This document shows, one piece after another, positions 16,147 to 25,201 of a stretch of DNA of 64,000 nt. The stretch is from contig NZ_CP159290.1 of the NCBI RefSeq assembly GCF_040448685.1, positions 3,658,001 to 3,722,000 of the forward strand, read 5' to 3'. The DNA is from Cellulosimicrobium sp. ES-005 (GTDB lineage: Bacteria > Actinomycetota > Actinomycetes > Actinomycetales > Cellulomonadaceae). Under the pieces are notes generated by a model. That model was given only the letters and a program-made list of their open reading frames with translations. It ran no database searches and was not told the origin of the DNA. Made by a program: the position numbers and the translations under genes. Each line of letters starts with the position of its first letter. Within the stretch, counting starts at the first letter, position 1.

Positions 16147-17775
16147 ATGATCCCCACACCTCACCGACGCCGGTCCCTGACCGTCGCCGCGGCGGCCGCC
16201 GCGACGGGCCTCCTGCTCAGCGCGTGCGCGGGCGGCGGCTCCGGCGCGTCCGACGGCGACGGGTCGCCGAGCCCGTCCGGCGAGCCCGTGGCGGGCGGCG
16301 ACCTGACCTTCGCGATCACGGTCGACTCGCACTGCATCGACCCGCAGCAGGTCGGCAACAACGACGCCATCGCCGCGGCCCGGCAGACCGTCGCGTCGCT
16401 CACGGCGCAGGACCCGGAGTCGGGCGAGATCCTGCCGTGGCTCGCGGAGAGCTGGGAGGTGAACGACGACGCGTCGAGCTACACCTTCCACCTGCGCGAC
16501 GACGCGACCTACGCCGACGGCACGCCGATCGACGCCGAGTCGGTCAAGACCAACTTCGACGCGATCGTCGCCCTCGGTGCGACGGCGTCGCTCGGGTCGC
16601 AGTACCTCGTCGGCTACGAGGGCACGACGGTCACGGACCCGCAGACCCTCACGGTCGACTTCGCAGCGCCGAGCGCCCAGTTCCTCCAGGCCACCTCGAC
16701 CTTCTCGCTCGGCCTCCTCGCGCCGTCGTCGGCCGACCTGAGCGTCGAGGACCGCTGCGCCGGCAAGTTCGTCGGCTCCGGCCCGTTCTCCGTGAAGTCC
16801 TACACGCAGGACCAGGAGATCGTGCTCGAGAAGGTCGCGGGCTACGCGTGGGGCTCGGAGGCCAACGACCACCAGGGCGAGGCCTACCTCGACACGGTGA
16901 CGTTCAAGGTCATCCCCGAGGCGAGCGTGCGCAGCGGCAGCCTGGTCTCCGGTCAGATCGACGCCACGGCCGCGATCTCGACGGTCGACCTCCCGCAGTT
17001 CGACGGGAACGGGTTCTGGCTCGAGTACCGCGCCAACCCGGGCGTCGTGTTCAACCTCTTCCCCAACGAGTCGAGCCCGCTCGCGGGCGACGAGGCCGTG
17101 CGCACCGCGATCCTCAAGGGCATCGACCGCGAGCAGATCGCGGACACCGTGCTGAGCGAGCAGGACGAGCCGGCCACGAGCGTCCTGTCCCACTCGACGC
17201 CGCTCTACGAGAGCGTCGCGGACGAGCTCGCCTACGACCCGGAGGGCGCGAAGAAGATCCTCGACGACGCGGGCTGGGTCGAGGGCGCCGACGGCGTCCG
17301 GGAGAAGGACGGCCAGAAGCTCTCGACGACCGTGACGTTCTGGCAGGTGCCGGAGCCGCTCGAGCTGGTCCAGCAGCAGCTCGCGCAGATCGGCGTCGAC
17401 CTCCAGCTCCAGCACGTGACCGTCGCGGAGTCGCAGGCGATCAAGGAGAGCGGCGACTTCGACTTCGACTACTACAACCTCACGCGCTCCGACCCGGACG
17501 TGCTGCGGACGATCTTCTCGGCCAACGCGCGCAACATCAACCAGCGCGACGCGGAGGAGGTCGACGACCTGCTCGACGCGTCGGCCGCGGCGACCGACCC
17601 GGCCGAGCGGCAGGAGCTCGTCACGGAGGCGTCGCGCCTCCTGGTCCAGAAGGGCCACGCGATCCCGGTCTACGAGCTGTCGACGACCATCGCGGCGGCC
17701 GACACGGTCCACGGCCTGACGTTCGAGGCGTCGTCGCGCCTCGACTTCTACGACGCCTGGGTCACCCAGGGCTGA
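16147..17775 (+). CDS. Dipeptide/oligopeptide-type ABC transporter substrate-binding lipoprotein
   Basis: A 542-residue family-5 extracellular receptor. The Sec signal ends in lipobox LLSAC with Cys27. After a Gly/Ser linker the mature part starts GGDLTFAITVDSHCIDPQQVGNNDAI. It has the family pattern SWEVNDDASSYTFHLRDDATYADGTPIDAESVKTNFDAIV and later GSGPFSVKSY. The early Cys in DSHCIDP is unusual for this family and resembles, from memory, receptors of the KPN_01854 type that occur next to luciferase-like monooxygenases. The SAM riboswitch upstream implies a sulfur-related ligand such as a Met/Cys-containing peptide or conjugate, but this is inference. It is followed by a 17-bp hairpin and then the permease genes. 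Confidence 0.92.
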   Translation: MIPTPHRRRSLTVAAAAAATGLLLSACAGGGSGASDGDGSPSPSGEPVAGGDLTFAITVDSHCIDPQQVGNNDAIAAARQTVASLTAQDPESGEILPWLAESWEVNDDASSYTFHLRDDATYADGTPIDAESVKTNFDAIVALGATASLGSQYLVGYEGTTVTDPQTLTVDFAAPSAQFLQATSTFSLGLLAPSSADLSVEDRCAGKFVGSGPFSVKSYTQDQEIVLEKVAGYAWGSEANDHQGEAYLDTVTFKVIPEASVRSGSLVSGQIDATAAISTVDLPQFDGNGFWLEYRANPGVVFNLFPNESSPLAGDEAVRTAILKGIDREQIADTVLSEQDEPATSVLSHSTPLYESVADELAYDPEGAKKILDDAGWVEGADGVREKDGQKLSTTVTFWQVPEPLELVQQQLAQIGVDLQLQHVTVAESQAIKESGDFDFDYYNLTRSDPDVLRTIFSANARNINQRDAEEVDDLLDASAAATDPAERQELVTEASRLLVQKGHAIPVYELSTTIAAADTVHGLTFEASSRLDFYDAWVTQG

Positions 17776-17782
17776 CCCGACG

Positions 17783-17822
17783 GGTCCGCCTGCCCGACGT
17801 CGCGGCGTCGGGCAGGCGGACC
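17783..17822 (+). other. 17-bp perfect hairpin between receptor and permease genes
   Basis: GGTCCGCCTGCCCGACG pairs exactly with its inverse across a 6-nt loop (TCGCGG). It starts 7 nt after the receptor stop and ends 27 nt before the permease start. Such hairpins often protect the receptor mRNA from 3' decay or partially terminate, giving more receptor than permease. There is no T-run. Confidence 0.6.
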
Positions 17823-17849
17823 GTCTCCCCACGGAAGGAGGACCGACCC

Positions 17850-18803
17850 ATGGGCCGGTACGTCCTGCGTCGCGCCGGGCAGGGGCTGTTCGTGCTCTGG
17901 GCGGCGTTCACGATCTCGTTCTTCGTCCTCTACCTGCTGCCCAGCGACCCGGCCGCGCTCATGGCGAGCGGCGGGGGCGAGGCGGACCAGGTGGACCCCG
18001 CGCTGCTCGACGCGCTCCGCGCGCAGTACGGCCTCGACCGGCCCGTGCTCGTGCAGTACGCCGACGCGCTGTGGCACGCGCTGCGCCTCGACTTCGGGAC
18101 GTCGTACTCGTCGGGCGCGCCCGCGACCCAGCTCGTGCTCCAGGCGCTCCCCGAGACGCTCCGGCTCACGGCCGCGGCGCTCGTCCTCGCCGTCGTGGCA
18201 GGCGCCGGCATCGCGATCGCGAGCACGTTCCCGCGCGCGGCCTGGCTGCGCCACGCGCTCGCGTCGCTCCCTCCGCTCGGCGTCGCCCTGCCGCCGTTCT
18301 GGCTGGGCCTGCTGCTCCTGCAGTGGTTCTCCTTCCAGCTCCCGGTGTTCCCCGCGATCGGCAACGAGGGCGCGATCAGCCTCGTGCTGCCGGCGATCAC
18401 GCTCGCCGTCCCGGCGAGCGCCGCGCTCGCCCAGGTGCTCGCGCGGAGCCTGCGCGGGACGCTCGGTGAGCCGTACGTCGAGACGGCGCGCGCCAAGGGC
18501 GCGAGCCGGGCGCGCGTGCACTTCGGCCACGCGCTGCGCAACGCCGCGATCCCCGCGCTGACCGTGCTCGGGGTCGTCGTGGGCGGGCTGCTCGGCGGCA
18601 CGGTCGTCACGGAGACGGTGTTCTCGCGCGCGGGCCTGGGACGGCTCACGGTCACGTCGGTGGACGCGCAGGACATCCCCGTGGTGCAGGCGGTCGTCGT
18701 CCTCTCGGCGCTCGTGTTCGTGGTCGTCACGCTCGTGGTCGACCTGCTCTACCCCCTGCTCGACCCCCGGATCGACGCACGACAGAAGGCGGTGGCCGCA
18801 TGA
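17850..18803 (+). CDS. Dipeptide-type ABC transporter permease 1 (DppB-like)
   Basis: A 317-residue integral membrane subunit. It opens with the conserved MGRYVLRRAGQGLFVLWAAFTISFFVLYLLPSDP (first membrane helix). PVLVQYADALWHALRLDFGTSY follows and leads into five more helices. The ATPase-contact loop is GEPYVETARAKGASRARVHFGHALRNAAIP, and the C-terminus ends in DLLYPLLDPRID. GGAAGGAGG precedes the ATG. The end overlaps the second permease gene. It forms the heterodimeric channel with the product of 18800. Confidence 0.94.
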   Translation: MGRYVLRRAGQGLFVLWAAFTISFFVLYLLPSDPAALMASGGGEADQVDPALLDALRAQYGLDRPVLVQYADALWHALRLDFGTSYSSGAPATQLVLQALPETLRLTAAALVLAVVAGAGIAIASTFPRAAWLRHALASLPPLGVALPPFWLGLLLLQWFSFQLPVFPAIGNEGAISLVLPAITLAVPASAALAQVLARSLRGTLGEPYVETARAKGASRARVHFGHALRNAAIPALTVLGVVVGGLLGGTVVTETVFSRAGLGRLTVTSVDAQDIPVVQAVVVLSALVFVVVTLVVDLLYPLLDPRIDARQKAVAA

Positions 18804-19846
18804 GCACCAGGCCGGGAGTGCGCATCGTGCTCCGGGACGAGGTCCGGGTCGTGGACCGTGCCGCGGTGGCCGACGCACCGCCGTCGGGCCCGCTCGTCCC
18901 CGACGCCCCGCCCGCCGACGCGCCCGAGGTGCGCACGCCCGAGGAGATCGAGGTCGCGGACCGCGAGGACGCGCGCGCGATCATCCGGTACGGGCGGGTC
19001 CGCGGCGCCGGCCCGGCGGGCCGGTGGCGCCGCGGGGTGCGATACGCCGCGCGGCGTCCCGGGCTGGTCGTCGCCGTGCTCGTCGTCCTGCTCGTCACGG
19101 CGTGGGCGGTCGTCCCGCAGCTCTTCACGTCGTACGACCCCCTGACGGGCGTGCCCGCGGACCGTCTGCAGCCGCCGTCGGGCGCGCACCTGTTCGGCAC
19201 CGACCACCTGGGGCGCGACGTGTACGCGCGCGTCGTCCACGGCGCGTCGGCGTCGCTCAGCGCGACCGTCATCGCGGTCGCGGTCGGGCTCGTCGCCGGG
19301 TCGTTGCTCGGCCTGCTCGCGGGGTTCGTGCGCGGGTGGGTGGACGACGTCGTCGGCCGGTTCGTCGACGTGCTGCTCGCGATCCCGAGCATCCTGCTCT
19401 CGCTCGCGATCATCACGGCGCTCGGGTTCGGGACGGTCAAGGTCGCGATCGCCGTCGGCATCACGAGCGTCGCGACGTTCGCACGCGTCATGCGGGCCGA
19501 GGTCCTGCGGACCTCGACGTCGGTGTACGTCGAGGCGGCCCGTGCGTCGGGCGTGCGCTGGTACGGCGTGCTCGGACGCCACGTGCTGCCCAACTCGACG
19601 GGACCGGTGCTCGCGCTCGTCGCGCTCGAGCTCGGGACGGCCGTGCTCGCCATCTCGGCGCTGAGCTTCCTCGGCTACGGGACGCCGCCGCCCGCGCCCG
19701 AGTGGGGGTCGCTCGTCTCGGGCGGGCGCGACTACCTGGCCACCGCGTGGTGGCTCACGACCATGCCGGGCCTCGTGATCGTCGCCGTCGTGCTGTCGGC
19801 GAACCGCATCGCGCGGGCCCTGGAACGGACCGGAGGGGACGCATGA
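18800..19846 (+). CDS. Dipeptide-type ABC transporter permease 2 (DppC-like)
   Basis: A 348-residue membrane subunit. A long charged cytoplasmic N-terminus of about 80 residues precedes the first membrane helix (LVVAVLVVLLVTAWAVVPQLF). FGTDHLGRDVYARVVHGASASLS is the DppC/OppC signature. The EAA loop is EAARASGVRWYGVLGRHVLPNSTGPV, followed by SFLGYGTPPPAPEWGSLVSGGRDYL. The start overlaps the dppB-like stop (ATGA) and its own stop overlaps the ATPase start, so expression is coupled throughout. The N-terminal extension is longer than in typical DppC. Confidence 0.93.
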   Translation: MSTRPGVRIVLRDEVRVVDRAAVADAPPSGPLVPDAPPADAPEVRTPEEIEVADREDARAIIRYGRVRGAGPAGRWRRGVRYAARRPGLVVAVLVVLLVTAWAVVPQLFTSYDPLTGVPADRLQPPSGAHLFGTDHLGRDVYARVVHGASASLSATVIAVAVGLVAGSLLGLLAGFVRGWVDDVVGRFVDVLLAIPSILLSLAIITALGFGTVKVAIAVGITSVATFARVMRAEVLRTSTSVYVEAARASGVRWYGVLGRHVLPNSTGPVLALVALELGTAVLAISALSFLGYGTPPPAPEWGSLVSGGRDYLATAWWLTTMPGLVIVAVVLSANRIARALERTGGDA

Positions 19847-21660
19847 CCGCCACGACGCCGACCACCCAGGAGCGTCCCGGCCCGACGTCGGGCGAGGCGC
19901 CCGCGCTCGAGATCCGCGGGCTCGAGGTCGCCTACCGCACGCGCGACGGCGGCTCGTACGCCGCCGTCCGCGGCGTCGACCTCACGGTCGGGGCGGGCGA
20001 GGTCGTCGCGCTCGTGGGCGAGTCCGGGTCGGGCAAGAGCACGACGGCGCACGCGGCCCTGCACCTGCTCGCGCGCGGGGGAGCGGTGACGGGCGGGACC
20101 ATCCGCCTCGGTGGGCGCGACGTCGGACGGCTCTCCGAGAAGGAGTGGCAGCAGGTGCGGGGCCGCGACGTCGGGCTCGTGCCGCAGGACCCGACGGTGT
20201 CCCTCAACCCCGTCACGCGCGTGGGCGACCAGGTCGCGGAGGTGCTCGTCATCCACGGGCTCGCGCGGCGCAAGGAGGCGCGCGAGCGCGCGGTCGAGCT
20301 GCTGCGCCAGGCCGGGATCGACGACCCGGAGGCCCGGGCACGGCAGTACCCGTCGCAGCTCTCCGGCGGGATGCGCCAGCGCGTGCTCATCGCGATCGCC
20401 GTCGCGGCCCGGCCGCGCCTCGTCGTCGCGGACGAGCCCACGAGCGCGCTCGACGTGACCGTCCAGCGCCGCATCCTCGACCACCTCGACGGCCTCGTGC
20501 GCGACCTGGGCACCGCGGTCCTGCTCATCACGCACGACCTCGGCGTCGCGGCGGACCGCGCCGACCGGATCGTCGTGCTCGAGCGCGGGGTCGTCGTCGA
20601 GGAGGGCACCGCGGACCAGGTGCTGCACGACCCGCGCCACCCCTACACCCAGCAGCTCATCGCCGCGGCGCCGAGCCTCGCGAGCTCGCGCCTCGTCGCG
20701 GGCGGCACGCCGGAGACGGCGCCGGACGACGGCGTCGTCCCGCGCGCCGACGCGAGCCGCGCCGCGGTCGCGAGCCGCGCCGACGGTCAGGGGACCGCGG
20801 TGCCCGACGGCGCCGGCCCGGACACCGCGAGCGTGCCCGTCCTCGCGGTGCGGGACCTGCGCAAGGAGTTCACGCTGCCGCGCGGGTCGGCGCACCGGAC
20901 GCTCGTCGCCGTGGACGGCGTGAGCTTCGCCGTCGGGCGCGGCGAGACGTACGCGCTCGTGGGGGAGTCGGGGTCGGGCAAGAGCACGACGGCGCGCCTC
21001 GCCCTCCGGCTCGAGCGGCCCACCGCGGGCACGGTGGAGTTCGCGGGCGAGGACATCACGACGGCGCGCGGCGAGCGGCTGCGGTCGCTGCGGCGCGGGT
21101 TCCAGGTCGTCTACCAGTCCCCGTACGCGTCGCTCGACCCGCGGTTCACCGTCGAGCAGATCGTCACCGAGCCGCTCCGGGCGTACCGGGTCGGGTCGCC
21201 GTCCGAGCGGGCGGACCGGGCACGTGCGCTCGTCGAGGACGTCGCGCTCCCGCCCGACGTGCTCCGACGGGGACCGCGCGAGCTCTCGGGCGGGCAGCGC
21301 CAGCGCGTCGCCATCGCGCGGGCGCTCGCGCTGAACCCCGCGCTCGTCGTGCTCGACGAGCCCGTCTCGGCGCTCGACGTGTCCGTGCAGGCGCAGATCC
21401 TCGAGCTGCTCGTGCGGCTCCAGGCCGAGCACGGGCTCGCGTACCTGTTCATCTCGCACGACCTCGCGGTCGTGCGGCAGGTGTCCGACCACGTCGGCGT
21501 CATGCACCGCGGGCGCGTCGTCGAGCAGGGCCCGGCCGAGCAGATCCTGCTCGACCCGCAGGAGGAGTACACGCGCGAGCTCGTCGCGGCCATCCCCGGC
21601 CGCCGCGCGCTCCAGGACGCGCCCCGGGCGTCGTCCACGACAGCATGGAGGGCACGATGA
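19843..21660 (+). CDS. Fused dipeptide-type ABC transporter ATPase (DppD-DppF in one chain)
   Basis: A 605-residue protein with two complete ATPase domains. In domain 1 (about residues 20-275) Walker A is GESGSGKSTTAH, the signature is LSGGMRQRVLIAIAVA and Walker B is [13 protein letters not shown] linker of about 60 residues rich in Ala/Asp follows. In domain 2 (about residues 335-595) Walker A is GESGSGKSTTAR, the signature is [15 protein letters not shown] and Walker B is LVVLDEPVSALD. Both end in the QLIAAAP/ELVAAIP tail characteristic of Dpp/Opp ATPases. The fusion replaces the usual two separate subunits. The ATGA overlap upstream and downstream couples it to the permease and M20 hydrolase. 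Confidence 0.95.
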   Translation: MTATTPTTQERPGPTSGEAPALEIRGLEVAYRTRDGGSYAAVRGVDLTVGAGEVVALVGESGSGKSTTAHAALHLLARGGAVTGGTIRLGGRDVGRLSEKEWQQVRGRDVGLVPQDPTVSLNPVTRVGDQVAEVLVIHGLARRKEARERAVELLRQAGIDDPEARARQYPSQLSGGMRQRVLIAIAVAARPRLVVADEPTSALDVTVQRRILDHLDGLVRDLGTAVLLITHDLGVAADRADRIVVLERGVVVEEGTADQVLHDPRHPYTQQLIAAAPSLASSRLVAGGTPETAPDDGVVPRADASRAAVASRADGQGTAVPDGAGPDTASVPVLAVRDLRKEFTLPRGSAHRTLVAVDGVSFAVGRGETYALVGESGSGKSTTARLALRLERPTAGTVEFAGEDITTARGERLRSLRRGFQVVYQSPYASLDPRFTVEQIVTEPLRAYRVGSPSERADRARALVEDVALPPDVLRRGPRELSGGQRQRVAIARALALNPALVVLDEPVSALDVSVQAQILELLVRLQAEHGLAYLFISHDLAVVRQVSDHVGVMHRGRVVEQGPAEQILLDPQEEYTRELVAAIPGRRALQDAPRASSTTAWRAR

Positions 21661-23075
21661 CCGTCACCGCACGACCCGCAGCACCCGGCGTCCGGCCCGG
21701 GACCAGGGCGACGCCCGGGCCGCGCGTGCTCGCGGAGCCCGCCCCCGCGCCGTCGCGCACCGAGCTCGCGGGCCGCACCACCGAGCTGCTCCAGGCGATG
21801 ATCCGCAACGCGTGCGTCAACGACGGCACCGTCGGCTCGGGGCAGGAAGTGCGCAACGCGCGCGCCGTCGCCGACGCGCTCGACGGCCTCGACCTCGAGG
21901 TCGAGTGGGTCGAGCCGCGCCCCGGCCGCACGTCGCTCGTCGCGCGCCTGCGCGGCACGGACCCGGAGGCGCCCTCGCTCGCGCTCGTCGGGCACACCGA
22001 CGTCGTGCCCGTCGAGCCGGAGGGGTGGACGCGCGACCCGTTCGGCGGCGAGCTCGTCGACGGCTGGGTCTGGGGCCGGGGCGCGATCGACATGCTGGGA
22101 CTCACGTCCGCGTTCACGGTCGTCACGCGGGCGATCGCGGAGAGCGGGCGGCGGCTGCGCGGCGACCTCGTGCTCGCCGCCGTCGCCGACGAGGAGCACG
22201 GCAGCACGTGGGGCGTCGACTGGATCACCCAGCACCGGTACGACCTCGTGGACGTCGACGCGGTGCTCACGGAGTCGGGCGGGGTCCCGCTGGGGTCCCG
22301 CGGGAGCCGCACGATCGCGGTCGGGGAGAAGGGCGGCGCCGGGCGCCGGCTGCGCGTCGTCGGGCGTCCGGGGCACGGGTCGGGGCCGTACGGGTCGCTC
22401 AACGCGATCGTGCTCGCGGCCGAGGCCGTGCGGCGGATCACCGCGCACCGAGGCCCCGTCGTCATCGGGGATCTGTGGCGCCGCTACGTCGACGCGCTCG
22501 ACCTCGCGCCCGACGTGCGGGCCGCGCTGCTCGACCCCGCCCGGATCGACGACGCGCTGCCCGCGCTCGGCGCGCTCGCGTCCGTCGCGCACGCCACGAC
22601 CCACACCACCGTCGCGCCGACCGTGCTGCACGCCGGGTCGAAGCCCAACGTCATCCCCGGGCTCGCGGAGGTCACGCTCGACATCCGCGTCCTCCCGGGC
22701 GCGACCCCGCAGGACGTGGCCGACCTGCTCGACGACGCGCTCGGCGACCTGCGCGAGCACGTGCACGTCGAGGGTGACTGGTTCGGCGAGGCGTCGCAGT
22801 CGCCCACCGACGGCGCGGCGTACGCGGCGATCGAGCGCGCAGTGCGCGCGCACGCGGGCGCCGACGTCGTGCCGGTCCTCGGGACCGGCGGCACGGACGG
22901 GCGCTTCTTCCGTCGCCGCGGCGTGCCGGCCTACGGGTTCGGCCTGCTCAGCGAGCAGTGGGACCCGGGGGTGTTCCGTTCGCTGTTCCACGGGCACGAC
23001 GAGCGCGTCGACGTCGAGTCGCTCGGGCTCACCGCCACCGCGCTGCACGACGTCGTGACGAGCTACCTCGGGTGA
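21657..23075 (+). CDS. M20-family metallohydrolase (peptidase/deacylase)
   Basis: A 472-residue zinc hydrolase of the ArgE/DapE/CPG2 group. Zinc motif 1 is SLALVGHTDVVP, and WGRGAIDMLG supplies the bridging Asp. ADEEHGSTWG has the Glu-Glu catalytic pair, and TGGTDGRFFRRRGVPAYGFG is the C-terminal zinc site. The lid domain with KPNVIPGLAEVTLDIRVLPGATP is present, and the length is normal. The start at 21657 (GGAGG site) overlaps the ATPase stop; a nearby ATG at 21645 is less well placed. Because it is coupled to the importer, the likely job is to hydrolyse the imported peptide or N-acyl conjugate. It is therefore a candidate for the deacetylase step of an S-modified cysteine pathway. Peptide versus N-acyl specificity cannot be told. 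Confidence 0.9.
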   Translation: MTVTARPAAPGVRPGTRATPGPRVLAEPAPAPSRTELAGRTTELLQAMIRNACVNDGTVGSGQEVRNARAVADALDGLDLEVEWVEPRPGRTSLVARLRGTDPEAPSLALVGHTDVVPVEPEGWTRDPFGGELVDGWVWGRGAIDMLGLTSAFTVVTRAIAESGRRLRGDLVLAAVADEEHGSTWGVDWITQHRYDLVDVDAVLTESGGVPLGSRGSRTIAVGEKGGAGRRLRVVGRPGHGSGPYGSLNAIVLAAEAVRRITAHRGPVVIGDLWRRYVDALDLAPDVRAALLDPARIDDALPALGALASVAHATTHTTVAPTVLHAGSKPNVIPGLAEVTLDIRVLPGATPQDVADLLDDALGDLREHVHVEGDWFGEASQSPTDGAAYAAIERAVRAHAGADVVPVLGTGGTDGRFFRRRGVPAYGFGLLSEQWDPGVFRSLFHGHDERVDVESLGLTATALHDVVTSYLG

Positions 23076-23100
23076 ACGGTCATCCGGATGACCGCCTGCC

Positions 23101-24639
23101 GTGGCGGTGACGACGGACGGTCGGGCGTCGCGGGCCGTGCTGCGGGTCTGCCTCGCGACCGGGTTCGTCACGCTGCTGGACTCGGCGATCCTCACCGTCG
23201 CGGCACCGGCGCTGCGCAGCGAGCTCGGGGCGACGACCGCGCAGCTCCAGTGGATCCTCGCCGGGTACTCCCTGACCTTCGGGCTCGCGCTCGTCCCGGC
23301 GGGCCGCCTCGGCGACCGGCTCGGGCGCGGCCGACCCCTGGCCGTCGGGCTGGCCTTGTTCGCCGCGGGGAGCCTCGTCGGCGCGACGGCGTCCGACGCC
23401 GACGTGCTCGTCGCCGCGCGACTGCTCCAGGGCGTCGGCGCCGGGACCGCGAACCCGCAGGTCATCGGGCTGCTCCAGGACCACTACGCCGGGCCGGCCC
23501 GCGCACGTGCGCTCGGCGCGTACGCCTCGACGGGGGCGTTCGCCATGGTCCTGTCCCCGCTCGTCGGTGGCGGCATCCTGTCCGGGCTCGGACCGGCGGC
23601 GGGGTGGCGCGTCGCCGTCGGGCTCGCCGCGCCCCTGGGGCTCGCCGTGGCCGTCGTCGCCCTGCGCGTGCTGCGTCGCGGCTCGACGCGAGCGGGTGGC
23701 CTGACCCCGCGCGGCGCGCCCGGTCGCGACGGCGGTGCCGGGGACGGCCGGGCAGCAGGCCGTCCGGCTGGCGAGGGCCTGTCCGCGAGCCGCGCCCGCG
23801 GTGGCCGCGTCGGCGGCGGGTTCGACGCCGTCGGGCTGGTGCTCGTCACGCTCGTGACGCTCGGGCTGCTCGTCCCGTTCGTCGCCGAGGGGCCGCGAGC
23901 CGTCGTGCTGCCGCTGTCGCTCGGGGTGCTCGTGGCCGCCGTCGGGGCGCTCGTCGTGTGGGAACCGCGCTACGCACGGCGCGGTCGGACGCCCGTTCTC
24001 GCCCCGGCGCTCCTGCGTTCCCCGACCTACGTGCTCGGCTGCGTCGTCGCGGCCTTCAGCTTCGGGGCGGCGCTCGGGTACTCCGCCGTCCTCATGCTCT
24101 TCCTCCAGGACGGCGCGGGCCTCAGCCCGGTCCAGGCAGGCCTGGTCACGACGCCGGGCGCGATCGCCTCGGTCGTGGCGGCGAACCTCTCGTGGCGGCT
24201 GTTCCGCCGGTTCGGCCGCCGCGGCGTGACCGTGGCCGTCGGCGCGAAGGCGCTCGTCGCCGCCGGCACGGCCCTCGCGGTGGCGGTCGCGCCCACGTCG
24301 ACGGTGGTCGCCGTGCTCGTCCTGTCGCAGGTGCTGACGGGCGTCGTCGGGGGGCTGACGATCTCGCCCAACCAGACGCTGACGCTCGAGGGTGCCCCCG
24401 GCACGGAGCGCGGCGTCGCCGGCGCGGCGCTCCAGCTCGTGCAGCGCGTCGCCGCGACGGTCTGCATCGCCGCGATGACGGGCACGTTCGTGGGCCGGAC
24501 CGACGGCGCGGTCCCGGGCGTCCTCGACGCCCATCGCGACGGACTCGTCGTCGTGAGCGCCGCCGTCGCGGCACTGGCGCTCGTCGCGTGGGCGGCGTCC
24601 CTGCTCGACGAACGGCTCGCCCGCCCCGCCGCGAGGTAG
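23101..24639 (+). CDS. MFS transporter, DHA2 (14-helix) type
   Basis: A 512-residue major-facilitator exporter. The first helix and motif D1 region LDSAILTVAAPALRSELGATTAQLQWILAGYSLTFGLALVPAGRLGDRLGRGR include motif A (GRLGDRLGRGR). The motif C-like region is RALGAYASTGAFAMVLSPLVGGG. About 14 hydrophobic segments are visible, with a Gly/Ala/Arg-rich central loop near residues 195-235. The GTG at 23101 has no clear ribosome site; GTG at 23107 is an alternative. It is 25 nt after the M20 gene and probably the last gene of the riboswitch-controlled unit. It may export a by-product of organosulfur breakdown, but it could equally be a drug exporter. A 24-bp hairpin begins at its stop codon. Confidence 0.87.
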   Translation: MAVTTDGRASRAVLRVCLATGFVTLLDSAILTVAAPALRSELGATTAQLQWILAGYSLTFGLALVPAGRLGDRLGRGRPLAVGLALFAAGSLVGATASDADVLVAARLLQGVGAGTANPQVIGLLQDHYAGPARARALGAYASTGAFAMVLSPLVGGGILSGLGPAAGWRVAVGLAAPLGLAVAVVALRVLRRGSTRAGGLTPRGAPGRDGGAGDGRAAGRPAGEGLSASRARGGRVGGGFDAVGLVLVTLVTLGLLVPFVAEGPRAVVLPLSLGVLVAAVGALVVWEPRYARRGRTPVLAPALLRSPTYVLGCVVAAFSFGAALGYSAVLMLFLQDGAGLSPVQAGLVTTPGAIASVVAANLSWRLFRRFGRRGVTVAVGAKALVAAGTALAVAVAPTSTVVAVLVLSQVLTGVVGGLTISPNQTLTLEGAPGTERGVAGAALQLVQRVAATVCIAAMTGTFVGRTDGAVPGVLDAHRDGLVVVSAAVAALALVAWAASLLDERLARPAAR

Positions 24640-24693
24640 AGCCGCAGGTCGCGAGGTAGAACACCAGGGGTTCTACCTCGCGACCTGCGGCTC
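24639..24693. terminator. 24-bp perfect hairpin, bidirectional terminator between convergent genes
   Basis: A 24-bp arm beginning GAGCCGCAGGTCGCGAGG at 24639 is matched perfectly by its inverse ending at 24693, with a 7-nt loop (ACCAGGG). It starts on the last base of the MFS stop and ends 23 nt before the dps stop, so it can terminate both convergent transcripts. GCGAGGTAGA also occurs once more as a direct repeat inside the MFS stop region. Its perfect symmetry and length recall the REP-like elements at 12744 and 14511. Confidence 0.72.
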
Positions 24694-24715
24694 TCCCTCG
24701 CGGGGCCGGGCTGCA

Positions 24716-25201
24716 TCAGGCCTCGCGGTTCTCCGACGAGAGGAACCAGGCCTGCTTCTCCAGGTCGGCGATGATCTCGTGCAGGATGTCGGCGGTCGTC
24801 GGGTCCTCGGCGTCGACGGCGTCGTGCACCTCGCGCACGACCTCGACGGTCTGGGCGATGCGCTCGACGATCGCGTCGACCGTGTCGCCGACGGACACGA
24901 GGCCGGCCGGGTACGGGGAGAGGTCCGTCGTGGTCGCGACGGTCTCGGTGCGGCCGTCGGGCACGACCTGGAGCGCGCGCATGCGCTCGGCGACGGTGTC
25001 GCTGTGCTCGCGCGCGACGTCCACGACGTCGTCGAGCTGGAGGTGCAGGTCGCGGAACCCGCGGCCCGTGACGTTCCAGTGAGCCTGCTTGCCCTGGACG
25101 TGCAGGTCGACGAGCGCGACGAGCACGCGCTGGAGGTGCGAGCGGAGCGCCTCCGACGCCTCGAAGCGGGCGGTGGCGCGGTGGATGGTGGGTGCGGACA
25201 T
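24716..25201 (-). CDS. dps: Dps-family DNA-protecting ferritin-like protein
   Basis: A 161-residue four-helix ferritin-like protein that stores iron and shields DNA from oxidative damage as a dodecamer. The inter-subunit ferroxidase ligands are all present with the classical spacing: His41 (in AHWN), His53, Asp68 and Glu72. The C-terminus is short, without a long Lys-rich DNA-binding tail. The start is ATG at 25201 with AGGAG 7 nt upstream; a longer frame upstream has no good site. It is convergent with the MFS gene and divergent from the aldo/keto reductase. No clear regulatory box was identified in the 260-nt upstream gap. Confidence 0.94.
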   Translation of the reverse strand: MSAPTIHRATARFEASEALRSHLQRVLVALVDLHVQGKQAHWNVTGRGFRDLHLQLDDVVDVAREHSDTVAERMRALQVVPDGRTETVATTTDLSPYPAGLVSVGDTVDAIVERIAQTVEVVREVHDAVDAEDPTTADILHEIIADLEKQAWFLSSENREA

